A DNA stretch of 64,000 bases from Lancefieldella sp. Marseille-Q7238 (GCF_949152215.1 NZ_OX424407.1:1120530-1184529); one strand, 5' to 3'. Positions 16,473 to 25,720 are shown, numbered from the stretch's first letter. The notes: generated from the sequence alone by a model not told the origin. A program made the numbers and translations.

Positions 16473-16609
16473 GTCGCGGGCGGAAGGGCTTCTCGCCGCT
16501 GCCGTACAGCAAACGGGCGGATAGAGAGCGAGCAAAAGCAATGACGTTCGCATCGGGGAGGTGGCCGGCTTTGATTGGCTGCCTCCCTCACATATAGAAG
16601 GAGGGTGAC

Positions 16610-17512
16610 GTGAACGTGCCAATCGATGAAGTGGGCAAAGATGCCAAGGGAGGCAATGACGCCGCTTTTGAGAATGAGAACAACGGAAGCGCTCAGACGG
16701 GTGCTGCGGGCGTAGATGGCGCTGCGGTGACTGGCGCTGCCGGCGTAGATGGTGACGCAGTAGCTGGCGCTGCCGGCGCGGTCGCTGTTGACAGCCTTGA
16801 TGAGCAGGCCATGGTTGAAGAAGCTATCCGCCGCGGAGAAGAGCAGGCGGAACGCGAGATTGCGGAAGACGCCAACAAAGCGCGCGCTGAACGAGATGCT
16901 TTACAGTCTCAGCTTGACTCTATGGCCGATCAGATTGAGGCTGCCAAAAAGGAGGCCTCAGAAGCTACTGACAGGTTCATGCGCTTGCAGGCTGACTGGG
17001 ATAACTATCGCCGCCGTACGGCTCAGGAGCGCTTGGATGAGCGCGAGCGTGCAACGGAGAAGCTGGTAATCGAACTCCTGCCGGTCATTGATGACTTAGA
17101 GCGTGCAATAGAGCATGCCGACAATTTGACAGACTCGCAGTCGGTGCAGTTTGTTGAAGGCGTTTCGGCAGTGAAGAACAAGCTTGTGGGCGTGCTCAAC
17201 AAAGAGGGCGTCAACGTGATTGATCCTGCCGGCGAGGCATTTGATCCGCTGTCACATCAGGCGGTCGGCCAGGTCGAGGACGCTGAAGCCTACGATGAGA
17301 GTGTTGCGCAGGTGTATCAGAAGGGTTATCGCATGGGTGGCAAGGTTATCCGTACCGCTATGGTAACGGTAACCCACGGCGGCCCTAAGCGCCCTGAACA
17401 GGACGCGGCGGAAGCTTCCGGTAGCCACGGCATGACAGGCAGCTCTGACAATGGTGCCAATGCCGACGGTTCCAAAAACGCCGAGTCCGGTGATGACAAG
17501 AGCAAGAAGTAA
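16610..17512 (+). CDS. grpE: Nucleotide exchange factor GrpE
   Basis: This is a 300-residue protein, longer than typical GrpE (about 200) because of disordered ends. The first 65 residues contain an in-frame 33-bp tandem DNA repeat (16700-16783) that encodes GAAGVDG-type units. A coiled coil (about 80-140) and the GrpE head domain follow, with DNYRRRTAQER, ELLPVIDDLERA and the signature ending YRMGGKVIRTAMV. GrpE releases ADP from DnaK. The start is GTG 16610, behind GAAGGAGGG. The 137-bp gap after dnaK contains a CTTCTCGCC copy at 16489-16497 and may hold a processing or attenuation signal. Confidence 0.95.
   Translation: MNVPIDEVGKDAKGGNDAAFENENNGSAQTGAAGVDGAAVTGAAGVDGDAVAGAAGAVAVDSLDEQAMVEEAIRRGEEQAEREIAEDANKARAERDALQSQLDSMADQIEAAKKEASEATDRFMRLQADWDNYRRRTAQERLDERERATEKLVIELLPVIDDLERAIEHADNLTDSQSVQFVEGVSAVKNKLVGVLNKEGVNVIDPAGEAFDPLSHQAVGQVEDAEAYDESVAQVYQKGYRMGGKVIRTAMVTVTHGGPKRPEQDAAEASGSHGMTGSSDNGANADGSKNAESGDDKSKK
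16700..16783 (+). repeat. 33-bp in-frame tandem repeat inside grpE
   Basis: Units at 16700-16732 and 16733-16765, plus a partial third unit to about 16783, each begin GGYGCTGCSGGCG. They encode repeated Gly-Ala-Ala-Gly segments in the disordered N-terminus of GrpE. Copy number could vary between strains. Confidence 0.8.
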
Positions 17513-17547
17513 GTAAAGTTTTTTATGAGAGGAGGTCGTGCTGAATC

Positions 17548-18480
17548 ATGGCCGGAAAGAAAACATTTTATGACGTTCTGGGGGTGAAGCGCGACGCCTC
17601 GAAGAGCGATATTCAAAAAGCCTTTCGCAAGCTTGCCGCTAAGTATCATCCTGATGCGGGTGGCGATGAGAAAAAGTTTAAGGAGATTTCTGAGGCGTAC
17701 AACACGCTCTCAGATGAGTCTAAGCGCAAGGAATACGACCAAATGCTCATGTTTGGCGGCATTCCCGGCTCGGGCTTTGGCGGTCGCGGCACGCAGGGTG
17801 GCTATACCTATACCACCAACGTTGATGGCGCCGATTTTGCCGATATTTTTGGCGGCATGGGTGGCATGGGCGGCTTTGATTTCTCGTCTATCTTCGGCGG
17901 CGGTAGAGCTACCGCTAACAGGCCGTCTGCCGGCGGAGATTTGACGATGTCCGTTCAAGTGAGCTTTAACGAAGCTCTCAAAGGTACTTCTCGCAAAGCA
18001 ACCTATCGCATCCCTTCAACGGGAGAGGAGCAGACGCTTACTATCAAAGTGCCTGCGGGCGCTTATGACGGCATGAAACTCAGGTATAAGAAGCGCGGTG
18101 AGTACGGGAGCAACGGCGGACAGCGTGGCAACTTGGTGGTTTCCATTAAAGTTGATGAGCATCCGCTGTTTAAGCGTGACGGCGCGGACGTGCGTATGGA
18201 GCTGCCTATCAGCATGTATGAAGCAGCTTTGGGCGCGACGGTTGAGGTGCCTACGCCTGACGGAACAACGGTCCGCCTGAAGGTTCCCGCCGGTACGCAG
18301 AACGGCAAGACGTTCAGGTTCCGTGAGCTGGGCGCGCCGCGCGTGAAGAATCCGGAGTCCCGTGGCGCTTTGTACGTGTCGGTCAAGGTAAAAATTCCTA
18401 CAAGACTGACCAAAAAGGAGCGCGAAGCGTTGGAATCTTTGAAGAATGACGACGCGCGTAGCTACCGAAAGGATGTGTAA
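17548..18480 (+). CDS. dnaJ: DnaJ-type co-chaperone without zinc finger (CbpA-like)
   Basis: This is a 310-residue J-protein. Residues 1-70 form the J domain with His34-Pro35-Asp36. A Gly/Phe-rich linker with GGMGGMGGF repeats follows (about 70-120), then two beta-sandwich substrate-binding domains. The CxxCxGxG zinc-finger repeats of classical DnaJ are absent, so it is of the DnaJ2/CbpA class. It stimulates the DnaK ATPase and delivers substrates. It is the only J-protein in the operon, 35 bp after grpE, with GAGAGGAGG upstream of ATG 17548. A classical DnaJ may be encoded elsewhere. Confidence 0.93.
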   Translation: MAGKKTFYDVLGVKRDASKSDIQKAFRKLAAKYHPDAGGDEKKFKEISEAYNTLSDESKRKEYDQMLMFGGIPGSGFGGRGTQGGYTYTTNVDGADFADIFGGMGGMGGFDFSSIFGGGRATANRPSAGGDLTMSVQVSFNEALKGTSRKATYRIPSTGEEQTLTIKVPAGAYDGMKLRYKKRGEYGSNGGQRGNLVVSIKVDEHPLFKRDGADVRMELPISMYEAALGATVEVPTPDGTTVRLKVPAGTQNGKTFRFRELGAPRVKNPESRGALYVSVKVKIPTRLTKKEREALESLKNDDARSYRKDV

Positions 18481-18483
18481 GCG

Positions 18484-18948
18484 ATGGCGCGCAAGAGTGA
18501 CGAGAATCGCAAAAGTCGGGAAAGTCGCAATAAGCCGCTGTATATGATCAGCGTTGCAGCCGAGCTCACCGGCATGCATCCGCAGACGCTGCGCGTGTAT
18601 GAGCAGAAAGGCCTGGTCAATCCGGGCCGATCTCGCGGCAATACCCGTCTGTACTCGCGTGCGGATATCGACCGGCTCAATCTTGTGGCAAAGCTGACAG
18701 ACGAGGGCATCAATCTTGCCGGCGTTGTGCGCATCCTTGATATGCGTGAGCGCGCTGTCGAGAAGGACGATGAGATCGATGAGCTCCGCGCTCGCGTTCG
18801 TGAGCTTGAAGATGAGCTGCATGAATATAAAATGCGCGAGCGCATCACTTCGCTTGCCCGCTACGAGGAGTCAAGTCCCGAGCAGATCATGCAGCGTCTT
18901 TTAGGCATGTCTTCAGATTCTGATCCTGAGGATACGAAAGAGGTATAG
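18484..18948 (+). CDS. hspR: Heat-shock repressor HspR (MerR family)
   Basis: This is a 154-residue MerR-type regulator. The winged helix-turn-helix spans about residues 19-90, with [20 protein letters not shown] and the HspR-typical [17 protein letters not shown] coiled-coil dimerisation region (about 90-130) and an acidic tail follow. Actinobacterial HspR represses dnaK, clpB and its own gene, with DnaK acting as co-repressor. It starts four bases after dnaJ ends, so it is the last gene of the operon. Candidate sites are the shared boxes at 14398, 21571 and 25721. Confidence 0.93.
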   Translation: MARKSDENRKSRESRNKPLYMISVAAELTGMHPQTLRVYEQKGLVNPGRSRGNTRLYSRADIDRLNLVAKLTDEGINLAGVVRILDMRERAVEKDDEIDELRARVRELEDELHEYKMRERITSLARYEESSPEQIMQRLLGMSSDSDPEDTKEV

Positions 18949-19053
18949 TGCCTATAGTCTCGGGAGAAGAAGAGCGAGTTAGGACGCAAAGGCCATAGAG
19001 GCGTGCACCATAGGGATGCGCACCGCAGGCTAACTTCGGAGAAGGGGAAGTGC

Positions 19054-20700
19054 ATGCTGAGATATCTCTATCTGAATCAAAAAGGCAAACTCATTCTCTT
19101 TGTTGTTTTCTCCCTCCTAAGCAGTTTGTTTGAAATAGCGCTTTCATATGTGATGCTGCAGTCCGTTGACCTTGCCGTGAGCGGTCAGCTTTCGGATGCC
19201 TTGAACTACGGGCTTTGGTTTGCCCTGTATATTGCTTGTTACTTCTTTGTGGATCTGCTCTGCAGGCACCTTCGCTGGGCGGTGCTTCGCGGCAGCCAGA
19301 CAAATTTGCGTGATGATCTTATGCAACAGATCCTCAAGCAGCCTGTTCCTGAATTTCATACGCACAATACTGCTCAGTGGCTTTCCGTACTTACCAATGA
19401 TCTTGATCTGCTTGACGAGACCTATTTTCGTGTCTTTGTCGATACGCTGGTGGATATTTTCTCCGGCGTCGTCAGCTTGGCGATCCTTCTGTTCATATCA
19501 CCGTGGCTTGCACTCTTTATTCTCGCTATGATCGCCGTTCAGATGCTGATTCCTAAGTTTATGGCGCCTCGTATTTCCAAAAGGCGAGCAGAGCAGTCTA
19601 AGTCGGCAGAGCGTTTTACGGTCACCGCCAACGAGCATCTTGAGGGCTTTGACCTCCTGAGAAGCTTCCATCTTAGTGAGGCTTCGCGAGAGGCAATGAG
19701 TGAGGCAAACCGGAGTTGGGAAGAGAGCAGGTTTCAGGCGCGCTATGTGAGTTCGCTGGCACGCCTGCTTTCCTTTACCGTAGGCCAGATCATCTACATC
19801 GGCATTTACTTCATCGGAGCCATCCTCACTCTTCAGGGTCTGATGACAGTCGGCATGATGGTGGCGGCTTCTCAGCTTGTGGTCTACATTGCAAGCCCCA
19901 TCCAAAATGTCAGCGATGCCATCACTGATATGCGTGGCGCCAAGGAGATCATCAGGAAGTTCCGCGCTCTTCTCGATAGGAAGGACTCTGCTGAAGACGG
20001 AACAAGAGATATCCCCTCGCAGTTCTCAAGCCTTACTGCAGACCATGTTTTTTACAGTTACGATAAAGAGCGTCCTATCCTATCGGATATCAGCTTCAGC
20101 CTTGAGCGCGGCGGCAAGTATCTTCTTGAGGGAGATTCCGGAAGCGGCAAGACTACACTGATCCATCTGCTGATCGATGCGCTGCAGCCGGACAAAGGGC
20201 AGATCCTTTTGGACGGACATCCCATCAAAGAGTATAAAAGCGAGAAGTATGCCCGCTTTATCATCCCCTGTTCTCAGCAGACCTTCATTTTTAACGCAAG
20301 TATCCGAGACAATATCACTTTATTCCAGAAGACTTTTAGCGACGAAGAGGTAATTGTTGCTCTCAAGCAATCGGGCTTTGAGGAGATCCTCACGCGATAT
20401 CCGGAGGGTCTGGATCACCTGATCCACCAGTCGGGAAGCAGTCTTTCCGGGGGAGAGAGGCAAAGGCTGGCGCTGGCCCGCATCTTCCTCTTCAAGCCTC
20501 AGATCGTGATCTATGACGAAAGCTTTGCGCACCTGGACGCCGCATCGGTTCAAAGTTTGATTGATGCGGTGATGGCGGATACGGACAGGACCGTTATCAT
20601 GACGTCTCATCAGGTAACGCCTGAGATCAGAAAGCGTTTCCGGTCTCTTGTTCTGAGGAATGGGGATGTCCGAGAGCAGGGTAAGGACGACTGCCGCTAA
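19054..20700 (+). CDS. ABC-type exporter, fused membrane and ATPase domains
   Basis: This is a 548-residue half-transporter. Residues 1-310 contain six transmembrane helices. The ATPase domain follows, with Walker A GDSGSGKTT (about 358-366), Q-loop CSQQ, signature LSGGERQRLALAR (about 464), Walker B IVIYDE (about 484-489) and the switch histidine in MTSHQ. All catalytic residues are present, so a homodimeric exporter is likely; the substrate is unknown. The start ATG 19054 is preferred over an upstream in-frame GTG at 19003 because GGAGAAGGGG precedes it. It separates hspR from the toxin-antitoxin pair. Confidence 0.88.
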   Translation: MLRYLYLNQKGKLILFVVFSLLSSLFEIALSYVMLQSVDLAVSGQLSDALNYGLWFALYIACYFFVDLLCRHLRWAVLRGSQTNLRDDLMQQILKQPVPEFHTHNTAQWLSVLTNDLDLLDETYFRVFVDTLVDIFSGVVSLAILLFISPWLALFILAMIAVQMLIPKFMAPRISKRRAEQSKSAERFTVTANEHLEGFDLLRSFHLSEASREAMSEANRSWEESRFQARYVSSLARLLSFTVGQIIYIGIYFIGAILTLQGLMTVGMMVAASQLVVYIASPIQNVSDAITDMRGAKEIIRKFRALLDRKDSAEDGTRDIPSQFSSLTADHVFYSYDKERPILSDISFSLERGGKYLLEGDSGSGKTTLIHLLIDALQPDKGQILLDGHPIKEYKSEKYARFIIPCSQQTFIFNASIRDNITLFQKTFSDEEVIVALKQSGFEEILTRYPEGLDHLIHQSGSSLSGGERQRLALARIFLFKPQIVIYDESFAHLDAASVQSLIDAVMADTDRTVIMTSHQVTPEIRKRFRSLVLRNGDVREQGKDDCR

Positions 20701-20706
20701 GGTTTC

Positions 20707-20735
20707 TTGACATAGTTGTAATACATGAATACACT
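20707..20735 (+). promoter_or_regulatory. Promoter of the toxin-antitoxin pair with overlapping palindrome
   Basis: TTGACA (20707-20712), a 17-bp spacer and TACACT (20730-20735) form a good vegetative promoter. The imperfect palindrome TGTAATACATGAATACA (20717-20733) covers the spacer and -10, where an autoregulating antitoxin would bind. Confidence 0.65.
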
Positions 20736-20765
20736 GTTGTTCACAGGTTCTCGTAAGGAGGAGCT

Positions 20766-21107
20766 ATGGATAGCATCGTAACTGCTCGCATTCCCGTTGA
20801 GGTAAAAAATCAGGTTTCCGGGATCCTTGAGTCCCTTGGATCAAATACCACAAAGCTCATCAATGCTGCCTTTGATTATGTCCTTGCTACCGGAGAACTT
20901 CCCTGTGCCGAGAAGCCCGTTGAGTCCAAACCTTCTTCCAAGACAAAGATTCGTAAATTGAGCAAGGGAGATCAAGAAGACCTTGCGCGGCTTTTTAAGA
21001 AGATCTCGACACCTGCTCCTGCATCGTTTTGGAAGGAAGTAGGAGGCAGCACATACAAAGAGGCAGTCAGCGAGTGGAAGACGAAAGACTATGAGACTCT
21101 TGGTTGA
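20766..21107 (+). CDS. RelB/DinJ-type antitoxin
   Basis: This is a 113-residue protein. The first ~45 residues form a ribbon-helix-helix DNA-binding unit (SIVTARIPVEVKNQVSGILESLG, then KLINAAFDYVLATGELP) typical of the RelB/DinJ family. The Lys/Ser-rich remainder probably wraps the toxin. Start ATG 20766 has GTAAGGAGGAG upstream. The last 17 bases overlap the toxin gene, which couples their translation. The antitoxin neutralises the PIN toxin and, with it, represses the promoter just upstream. Confidence 0.85.
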   Translation: MDSIVTARIPVEVKNQVSGILESLGSNTTKLINAAFDYVLATGELPCAEKPVESKPSSKTKIRKLSKGDQEDLARLFKKISTPAPASFWKEVGGSTYKEAVSEWKTKDYETLG

Positions 21108-21537
21108 TACCAACGTGCTTCTAGACATCTTTCTGGCGAGAGAGCCCTTTGTTGCAGATGCAAGAAAGCTGCTTGTCATGGAGCAATTTCGTGATGCGGA
21201 ACTGTGGACATCAGCTCAGTCATATACCGATTTGTTTTATATCGGCGCTAAAGCGCACGGTCCTGAACGTATGCAAAAGATGACGGAAGAAGCCCTTCCC
21301 CTATTCAAGATTTGTTCTCTAGAGCAAACAGATATTCGCGCCGCGCTTGCCGCAGGCTGGAAAGATTTTGAGGATTGTCTTATCTGGCGTGTCGCAAAGA
21401 AGGTGAAAGCGGACTATATTATTACGAGAAATACGCGCGACTTCTCCCGTTCAACTATTCCAGCGCTGACTCCTTCTGAGTTCTTCTCGCGTATCGAATC
21501 TGAGTTTCACCTTGCCTATGATGAGGCGCCAGTCTAA
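21091..21537 (+). CDS. PIN-domain toxin (VapC-like ribonuclease)
   Basis: This is a 148-residue PIN domain. The acidic Mg2+-binding residues are visible: Asp6 in LLVDTNVLLD, Asp92/Asp95 in KDFEDCLIW, and Asp117 in ITRNTRDF. PIN toxins cut tRNA or rRNA and stop translation when the antitoxin is degraded. The pairing of a RelB/DinJ-type antitoxin with a PIN toxin is a known mixed arrangement. The module sits between an ABC exporter and clpB, within a block of heat-shock genes. Confidence 0.87.
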   Translation: MRLLVDTNVLLDIFLAREPFVADARKLLVMEQFRDAELWTSAQSYTDLFYIGAKAHGPERMQKMTEEALPLFKICSLEQTDIRAALAAGWKDFEDCLIWRVAKKVKADYIITRNTRDFSRSTIPALTPSEFFSRIESEFHLAYDEAPV

Positions 21538-21570
21538 TGTCTGGGTTACTACTCTAAAATCTAATACATA

Positions 21571-21582
21571 GACACTTAGATT
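21571..21582 (+). promoter_or_regulatory. Candidate heat-shock operator upstream of clpB
   Basis: GACACTTAGATT is identical to the box upstream of dnaK, followed by TTCTGTATATATC. It lies 70 bp before the clpB start codon. Confidence 0.6.
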
Positions 21583-21651
21583 TTCTGTATATATCCCTAT
21601 AAATCGGGAACAATATGTTCTGATAAATACCGAGTACAAGGGGATGATTAT

Positions 21652-24237
21652 ATGAGAGTTGATAAGTGGGCAGTAACTGCCCAAGAGGCGCTGCAAGGGG
21701 CTTTGAGCATCGCAAGCGATGCCGAGGCTTCCGAGATAGCTCCTATACATTTGCTTAAGGCGCTGCTTGACAGTAATGAGCGTAACCTTCGCTCCATTTT
21801 GGAAAAGGTCGGCGCTGACCCTGAAGCCATTGAAGCGCAGGTGGATGACGCTATCGGTCGTGCGCCTCATATAAGCGGGGGAACGCAGATCAGTCTTGGG
21901 AACGAGCTGGTCAAAGTGACCAACGAGGCTGAAAAACTTGCTACTAAGCTAGGGGATTCCTATGTGACGTCCGAGCATCTGCTGACAGCGCTGGCTAACG
22001 ACAAGTCTGAGGCCGGCCGTATCTTACGCAATGCCGGCGTGACTGCTAAGCGCGTGGAAGAGGTCTACAATGAGCTCCGCGGTGATGAACGTGTGACTTC
22101 GCAAGATGCGAAGCCTGAGTTTGAAGCGCTGGAACATTACGGCCGCAACGTGACAGATCTCGCTCGTCAGGGCAAACTTGATCCGGTCATCGGTCGTGTG
22201 GAAGAGATTCGCCGCACCATCCAGGTGCTGAGTCGCCGTACCAAGAACAACCCCGTGCTTATCGGTGAGCCTGGCGTTGGCAAAACCGCCATCGTTGAAG
22301 GACTGGCGGAGCGCATAGTATCCGGAGACGTTCCCTCGACACTGCGCGATAAAGAGTTGGTTGAACTTGACATGTCAGCGCTGGTAGCAGGAGCAAAGTA
22401 TCGCGGCGAGTTTGAGGACCGCTTGAAGAGCGTGGTGAAAGAGGTCAGCAAGTCCGACGGTCATATCATTCTCTTCATTGACGAGCTCCACACCATTGTG
22501 GGTGCGGGCGCTACCGAGGGTTCCATGGATGCCGGCAATATCCTGAAACCGGCGCTTGCCCGCGGTGAGCTGCGCGCTATTGGCGCCACTACGCTTGACG
22601 AGTACCGTAAATACATCGAGAAGGACGCGGCCTTGGCACGCCGATTCCAGACCGTGCTGGTCTCCGAACCCTCTGTTGAGGACACTATCTCAATCTTGCG
22701 TGGTCTGAAGGAAAAGTACGAGCAGCATCATCGCGTCCGCATTACGGACTCCGCGCTCGTGGCAGCCGCCGATCTCTCGAACCGCTACATTTCTGATCGT
22801 TTCATGCCTGATAAGGCTATCGACCTGGTTGATGAGGCAGCAAGCCGCCTGCGCATGGAGCTTGATTCGATGCCTTCCGATATCGATGCGGTTGATCGCC
22901 AGCTGACTCAGATGCAGATCGAGGAGCAGGCGCTGATGAAGGAAGAGGACGCCGCATCAAAGGAGCGTCTTGAGGCTCTGCGTGAGGAAATTGCCACAAC
23001 GCGAGAAAAACTTGATGGCATGAAGGCTAACTGGCAAAACGAGCGCAGCGCTATCGATAAGGTCCAGGAACTCAAAGCTCAGATGGAGGATGCCCGCACG
23101 CAGATGGATCGTGCTACCCGTGACGGAGACCTTGCACGTGCCTCCGAGCTTCGCTACAGCACGATCCCCGAGCTTCAGCGTCAATATGATGAAGCCGAGA
23201 AGGCGCTTCTCGCCAAACAGGAAGATGGCGGACTCCTGAAAGAGGAAGTCACCACAGATGAGATTGCTGAGGTGGTGTCATCGTGGACCGGTGTTCCCGT
23301 ATCAAAGATGATGCAGGGCGAGATGGACAAGCTCAAGAATCTTGAGAGCCAGCTTCACCTGCGTGTTATTGGTCAGGATGAAGCGGTATCTGCGGTTTCG
23401 GCAGCGGTCCGCAGGAGCCGTGCAGGCCTTGCTGATCCTAATCGTCCGCTGGGCAGCTTCTTCTTTTTGGGGCCGACCGGCGTTGGCAAGACCGAGCTGG
23501 CAAAAGCGCTGGCCGAGCTCTTGTTTGATGACGAGCGCTCGCTGATTCGTATCGACATGTCCGAATACATGGAGAAATTCTCGGTGCAGCGTCTGATCGG
23601 AGCGCCTCCTGGATATGTGGGTTATGACGAGGGCGGTCAGCTGACCGAGGCCGTGCGTCGCCATCCGTATTCTGTGGTATTGCTGGATGAGATGGAAAAG
23701 GCTCATCCTGATGTATTCAACGTGCTGCTGCAGGTGCTCGACGATGGCCGTCTGACTGACGGGCAAGGCCGCGTGGTGAGCTTCAAGAATACGATTATCA
23801 TCATGACCAGCAACGTTGGCTCCCAGTTCATTGCTGGGGCGGGTGCTTCCGGAATGAACGAAGAGACGCGTAAGCAGGTTATGGACGCGCTGCGAGGCGC
23901 ATTCCGCCCGGAGTTTTTGAACCGTATCGATGACGTGGTTATCTTCCAGCCGCTTGGCTTGAACGATATCGAGAAGATTGTGGACATCCAACTTAAGGAC
24001 GTCCGTGCACGTCTGGCGCGGGAGCGCATGACACTTAAGCTCTCTGATGCCGCAGTGCAATCCCTGGCGCTCGACGGTTTGGACCCTGTGTACGGCGCGC
24101 GTCCTTTGAAGCGGTTGATTCAGCGGCGCGTTGTTGACCAGGTGGCAAACCTCATCATTGCCGGCGAGCTTCATGAGGGCGACACTGTTCTCATTGATAC
24201 CGACGATGACGGGAACCTTGTGGCACATCGCGCTTAG
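21652..24237 (+). CDS. clpB: ATP-dependent disaggregase ClpB (Hsp104 family)
   Basis: This is an 861-residue protein of full length. The order is N domain (1-145), first AAA+ module with Walker A GEPGVGKT, a long coiled-coil middle domain (about 410-530) that marks ClpB rather than ClpC, second AAA+ module with [19 protein letters not shown], and C-terminal D2-small domain. It threads aggregated proteins through its hexameric ring and hands them to DnaK. Start ATG 21652 follows AAGGGGATGATTAT. It has its own promoter region with the shared heat-shock box. Two GCGAGAAG-type octamers flank its end (23206 and 24258). Confidence 0.98.
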   Translation: MRVDKWAVTAQEALQGALSIASDAEASEIAPIHLLKALLDSNERNLRSILEKVGADPEAIEAQVDDAIGRAPHISGGTQISLGNELVKVTNEAEKLATKLGDSYVTSEHLLTALANDKSEAGRILRNAGVTAKRVEEVYNELRGDERVTSQDAKPEFEALEHYGRNVTDLARQGKLDPVIGRVEEIRRTIQVLSRRTKNNPVLIGEPGVGKTAIVEGLAERIVSGDVPSTLRDKELVELDMSALVAGAKYRGEFEDRLKSVVKEVSKSDGHIILFIDELHTIVGAGATEGSMDAGNILKPALARGELRAIGATTLDEYRKYIEKDAALARRFQTVLVSEPSVEDTISILRGLKEKYEQHHRVRITDSALVAAADLSNRYISDRFMPDKAIDLVDEAASRLRMELDSMPSDIDAVDRQLTQMQIEEQALMKEEDAASKERLEALREEIATTREKLDGMKANWQNERSAIDKVQELKAQMEDARTQMDRATRDGDLARASELRYSTIPELQRQYDEAEKALLAKQEDGGLLKEEVTTDEIAEVVSSWTGVPVSKMMQGEMDKLKNLESQLHLRVIGQDEAVSAVSAAVRRSRAGLADPNRPLGSFFFLGPTGVGKTELAKALAELLFDDERSLIRIDMSEYMEKFSVQRLIGAPPGYVGYDEGGQLTEAVRRHPYSVVLLDEMEKAHPDVFNVLLQVLDDGRLTDGQGRVVSFKNTIIIMTSNVGSQFIAGAGASGMNEETRKQVMDALRGAFRPEFLNRIDDVVIFQPLGLNDIEKIVDIQLKDVRARLARERMTLKLSDAAVQSLALDGLDPVYGARPLKRLIQRRVVDQVANLIIAGELHEGDTVLIDTDDDGNLVAHRA

Positions 24238-24295
24238 CGTGAGATTGGCGCATTGTGGCGAGAAGGGCAGTGGAAGTGAAGCGAGGAGGCTGCGC

Positions 24296-24607
24296 GTGAA
24301 GCGTGATTGCGTGAAAGACAACCTGACAAACGTTGACGACGCATCCCAAGAAACTCTTCGTGACACTGTTGTTGTGAACGATGGTGGGAAATCCACGCCC
24401 TTCTCGCCAGGGACATTGGTACCGGACAAGGACTCCGCGCAAAAGAATTCCGCGAAAAGGCCAAACGTACATAGGCCTGTCAAAAAGGTACAGGCGCAGC
24501 GGTCGGAATATATTCGTGCTGAAAACGAAGACGATGATGGGTATGATCCCTATTCCGACCGTCGCCCTGAGCCCGAGCCGCTGTTTGAGCGGGATCCCTG
24601 GATGTAA
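24296..24607 (+). CDS. Small charged protein of unknown function
   Basis: This is a 103-residue hydrophilic protein with no recognised domain. Its N-terminal half is polar and its C-terminus is strongly patterned: RAENEDDDGYDPYSDRRPEP, then EPLFERDPWM at the very end. This suggests a conserved tail motif. The start GTG 24296 is chosen because GAGGAGG (24283-24289) lies six bases upstream; the frame is also open further 5', inside clpB, but that part reads as antisense-like sequence. The gene lies 58 bp after clpB. A CTTCTCGCC copy at 24400-24408 is in the coding region. It could be a stress-related accessory protein, but nothing visible proves this. Confidence 0.5.
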   Translation: MKRDCVKDNLTNVDDASQETLRDTVVVNDGGKSTPFSPGTLVPDKDSAQKNSAKRPNVHRPVKKVQAQRSEYIRAENEDDDGYDPYSDRRPEPEPLFERDPWM

Positions 24608-24703
24608 GGGTTTTGTGCTGTAGGCGTGCTAGTTTCGGCGCACTAGTTTGGTTGCAGTGGTTTTGGCGCACTAACTGTCGTGCGAATAGATACAATTCCT
24701 AAA

Positions 24704-24741
24704 TGTTGGCTCTGTCCCATAATTGTGGTACAGAGCCAACA
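24704..24741. repeat. 38-bp near-perfect palindrome
   Basis: TGTTGGCTCTGT (24704-24715) and ACAGAGCCAACA (24730-24741) are perfect inverted repeats; the inner CCA/TGG extends the symmetry. There is no T run, so it is not a standard terminator. It resembles abutted insertion-sequence ends or a large operator. Confidence 0.75.
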
Positions 24742-24857
24742 TAGCCAAATATCAATTTGATTTCTTTGAGTTGCCGTCAAATGAACAGCTCATCGAATGA
24801 GTAGCTTGCTAAGCGGATGTTGTAAGGCTATTGTTGTGAGGCTATATACGATGCGTG

Positions 24858-24910
24858 CACGCTTCGCTACCTGACCACGCTTCGCCACCTAACCCGCTTC
24901 GCTACCTGAC
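24858..24910. repeat. 18-bp tandem repeat, three copies
   Basis: CACGCTTCGCTACCTGAC, CACGCTTCGCCACCTAAC and CCGCTTCGCTACCTGAC are adjacent at 24858-24875, 24876-24893 and 24894-24910. The last copy overlaps the stop codon of the minus-strand gene ending at 24902, so the array extends that gene's 3' end. Confidence 0.85.
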
Positions 24911-25594
24911 GGCAGATCCCCAGTTGGCTGACATCCATGTCCACAGGAAATATGCGACGATGGCAATAATGACAAGCACTACGACAGCTGCAATCAGAGA
25001 ACCCGCGTGCATACGACGTTCCTTCTTTACGAAGATATCGCGCTGCCCCTTAGGGACTTGCAGGTATTGTCCGTAATGGAGATCTTTTCTGAGCTGCGCG
25101 ATCTCAGCGTTGGATCGTTTCCAACTTCTGCTGCTGTGGCCATGATGCACCTTGCCAATGGTAAAGCTGGATTCATGAGCGGCAGAGGCTTCATCTTCTT
25201 CACCACGGGCAAAGTCGTTGATGGGTTCTACAGTCTTGTGCGCTCGACGCTTACGAACATAATGCGTGCCCTTGTGTGCATCATCGGCGGAGAGCTCGTT
25301 ATGGCCGTGATCATGAGACGGTGCAATGTCATCCTCAAGAGTTTCTTCAAAGGAAGTCTCTCCGGAAAAAGCCTCAATCGTTTCGTATTCTTCTTCGACT
25401 GCCTGCTCAGCGGTATCAGTATGTTCTGCATCGAAATGGTGGCTCGATGGAGCTTCTTGGCCCGATGAAGTCTCTTGGGGAATAGTATGAGTCATTGATT
25501 CCTCATCAAGTATCTGGCCCGCGTCAGCAGGGAGCTTTTCATGAGAATTTGTAGTTTGGTCCACGTTAACCTCCGTGGTTGAGCGGTTACCCAT
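24902..25594 (-). CDS. Acidic protein with a single C-terminal membrane anchor, function unknown
   Basis: This is a 230-residue protein. About 180 residues are hydrophilic, rich in Glu, Asp and His, with no recognised domain. A basic segment (GQRDIFVKKERRMHAG) follows, then one hydrophobic helix (SLIAAVVVLVIIAIVAYFLW) close to the C-terminus, so the soluble part should face the cytoplasm in a tail-anchored manner. The start ATG at 25594 has an AGG upstream on the minus strand. It is divergent from hsp20, sharing a 260-bp intergenic region. It could be a cell-envelope scaffold, but no function can be assigned. Confidence 0.65.
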   Translation of the reverse strand: MGNRSTTEVNVDQTTNSHEKLPADAGQILDEESMTHTIPQETSSGQEAPSSHHFDAEHTDTAEQAVEEEYETIEAFSGETSFEETLEDDIAPSHDHGHNELSADDAHKGTHYVRKRRAHKTVEPINDFARGEEDEASAAHESSFTIGKVHHGHSSRSWKRSNAEIAQLRKDLHYGQYLQVPKGQRDIFVKKERRMHAGSLIAAVVVLVIIAIVAYFLWTWMSANWGSAVR

Positions 25595-25720
25595 TGCACT
25601 ATTCTAATCCATGGGCGCCCAGCTGTCTTGCGATGAGTTAAAAGAGGGGTTTAGAACTTGAGGATGATCTGAATCCCCAGGTATTCTCGTCAGTAAAATC
25701 GCTGGAATATATGAGTTAAT

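Noticed and set aside
15360-16622. 420-codon frame on the minus strand opposite dnaK
   Set aside because: Long antisense frames opposite dnaK are a known codon-usage artefact (once mistaken for a dehydrogenase gene); no real domain is visible.
19003-19053. Upstream start for the ABC exporter
   Set aside because: The 17 extra residues are His/Arg-rich and unconserved, and a good ribosome binding site directly precedes ATG 19054.
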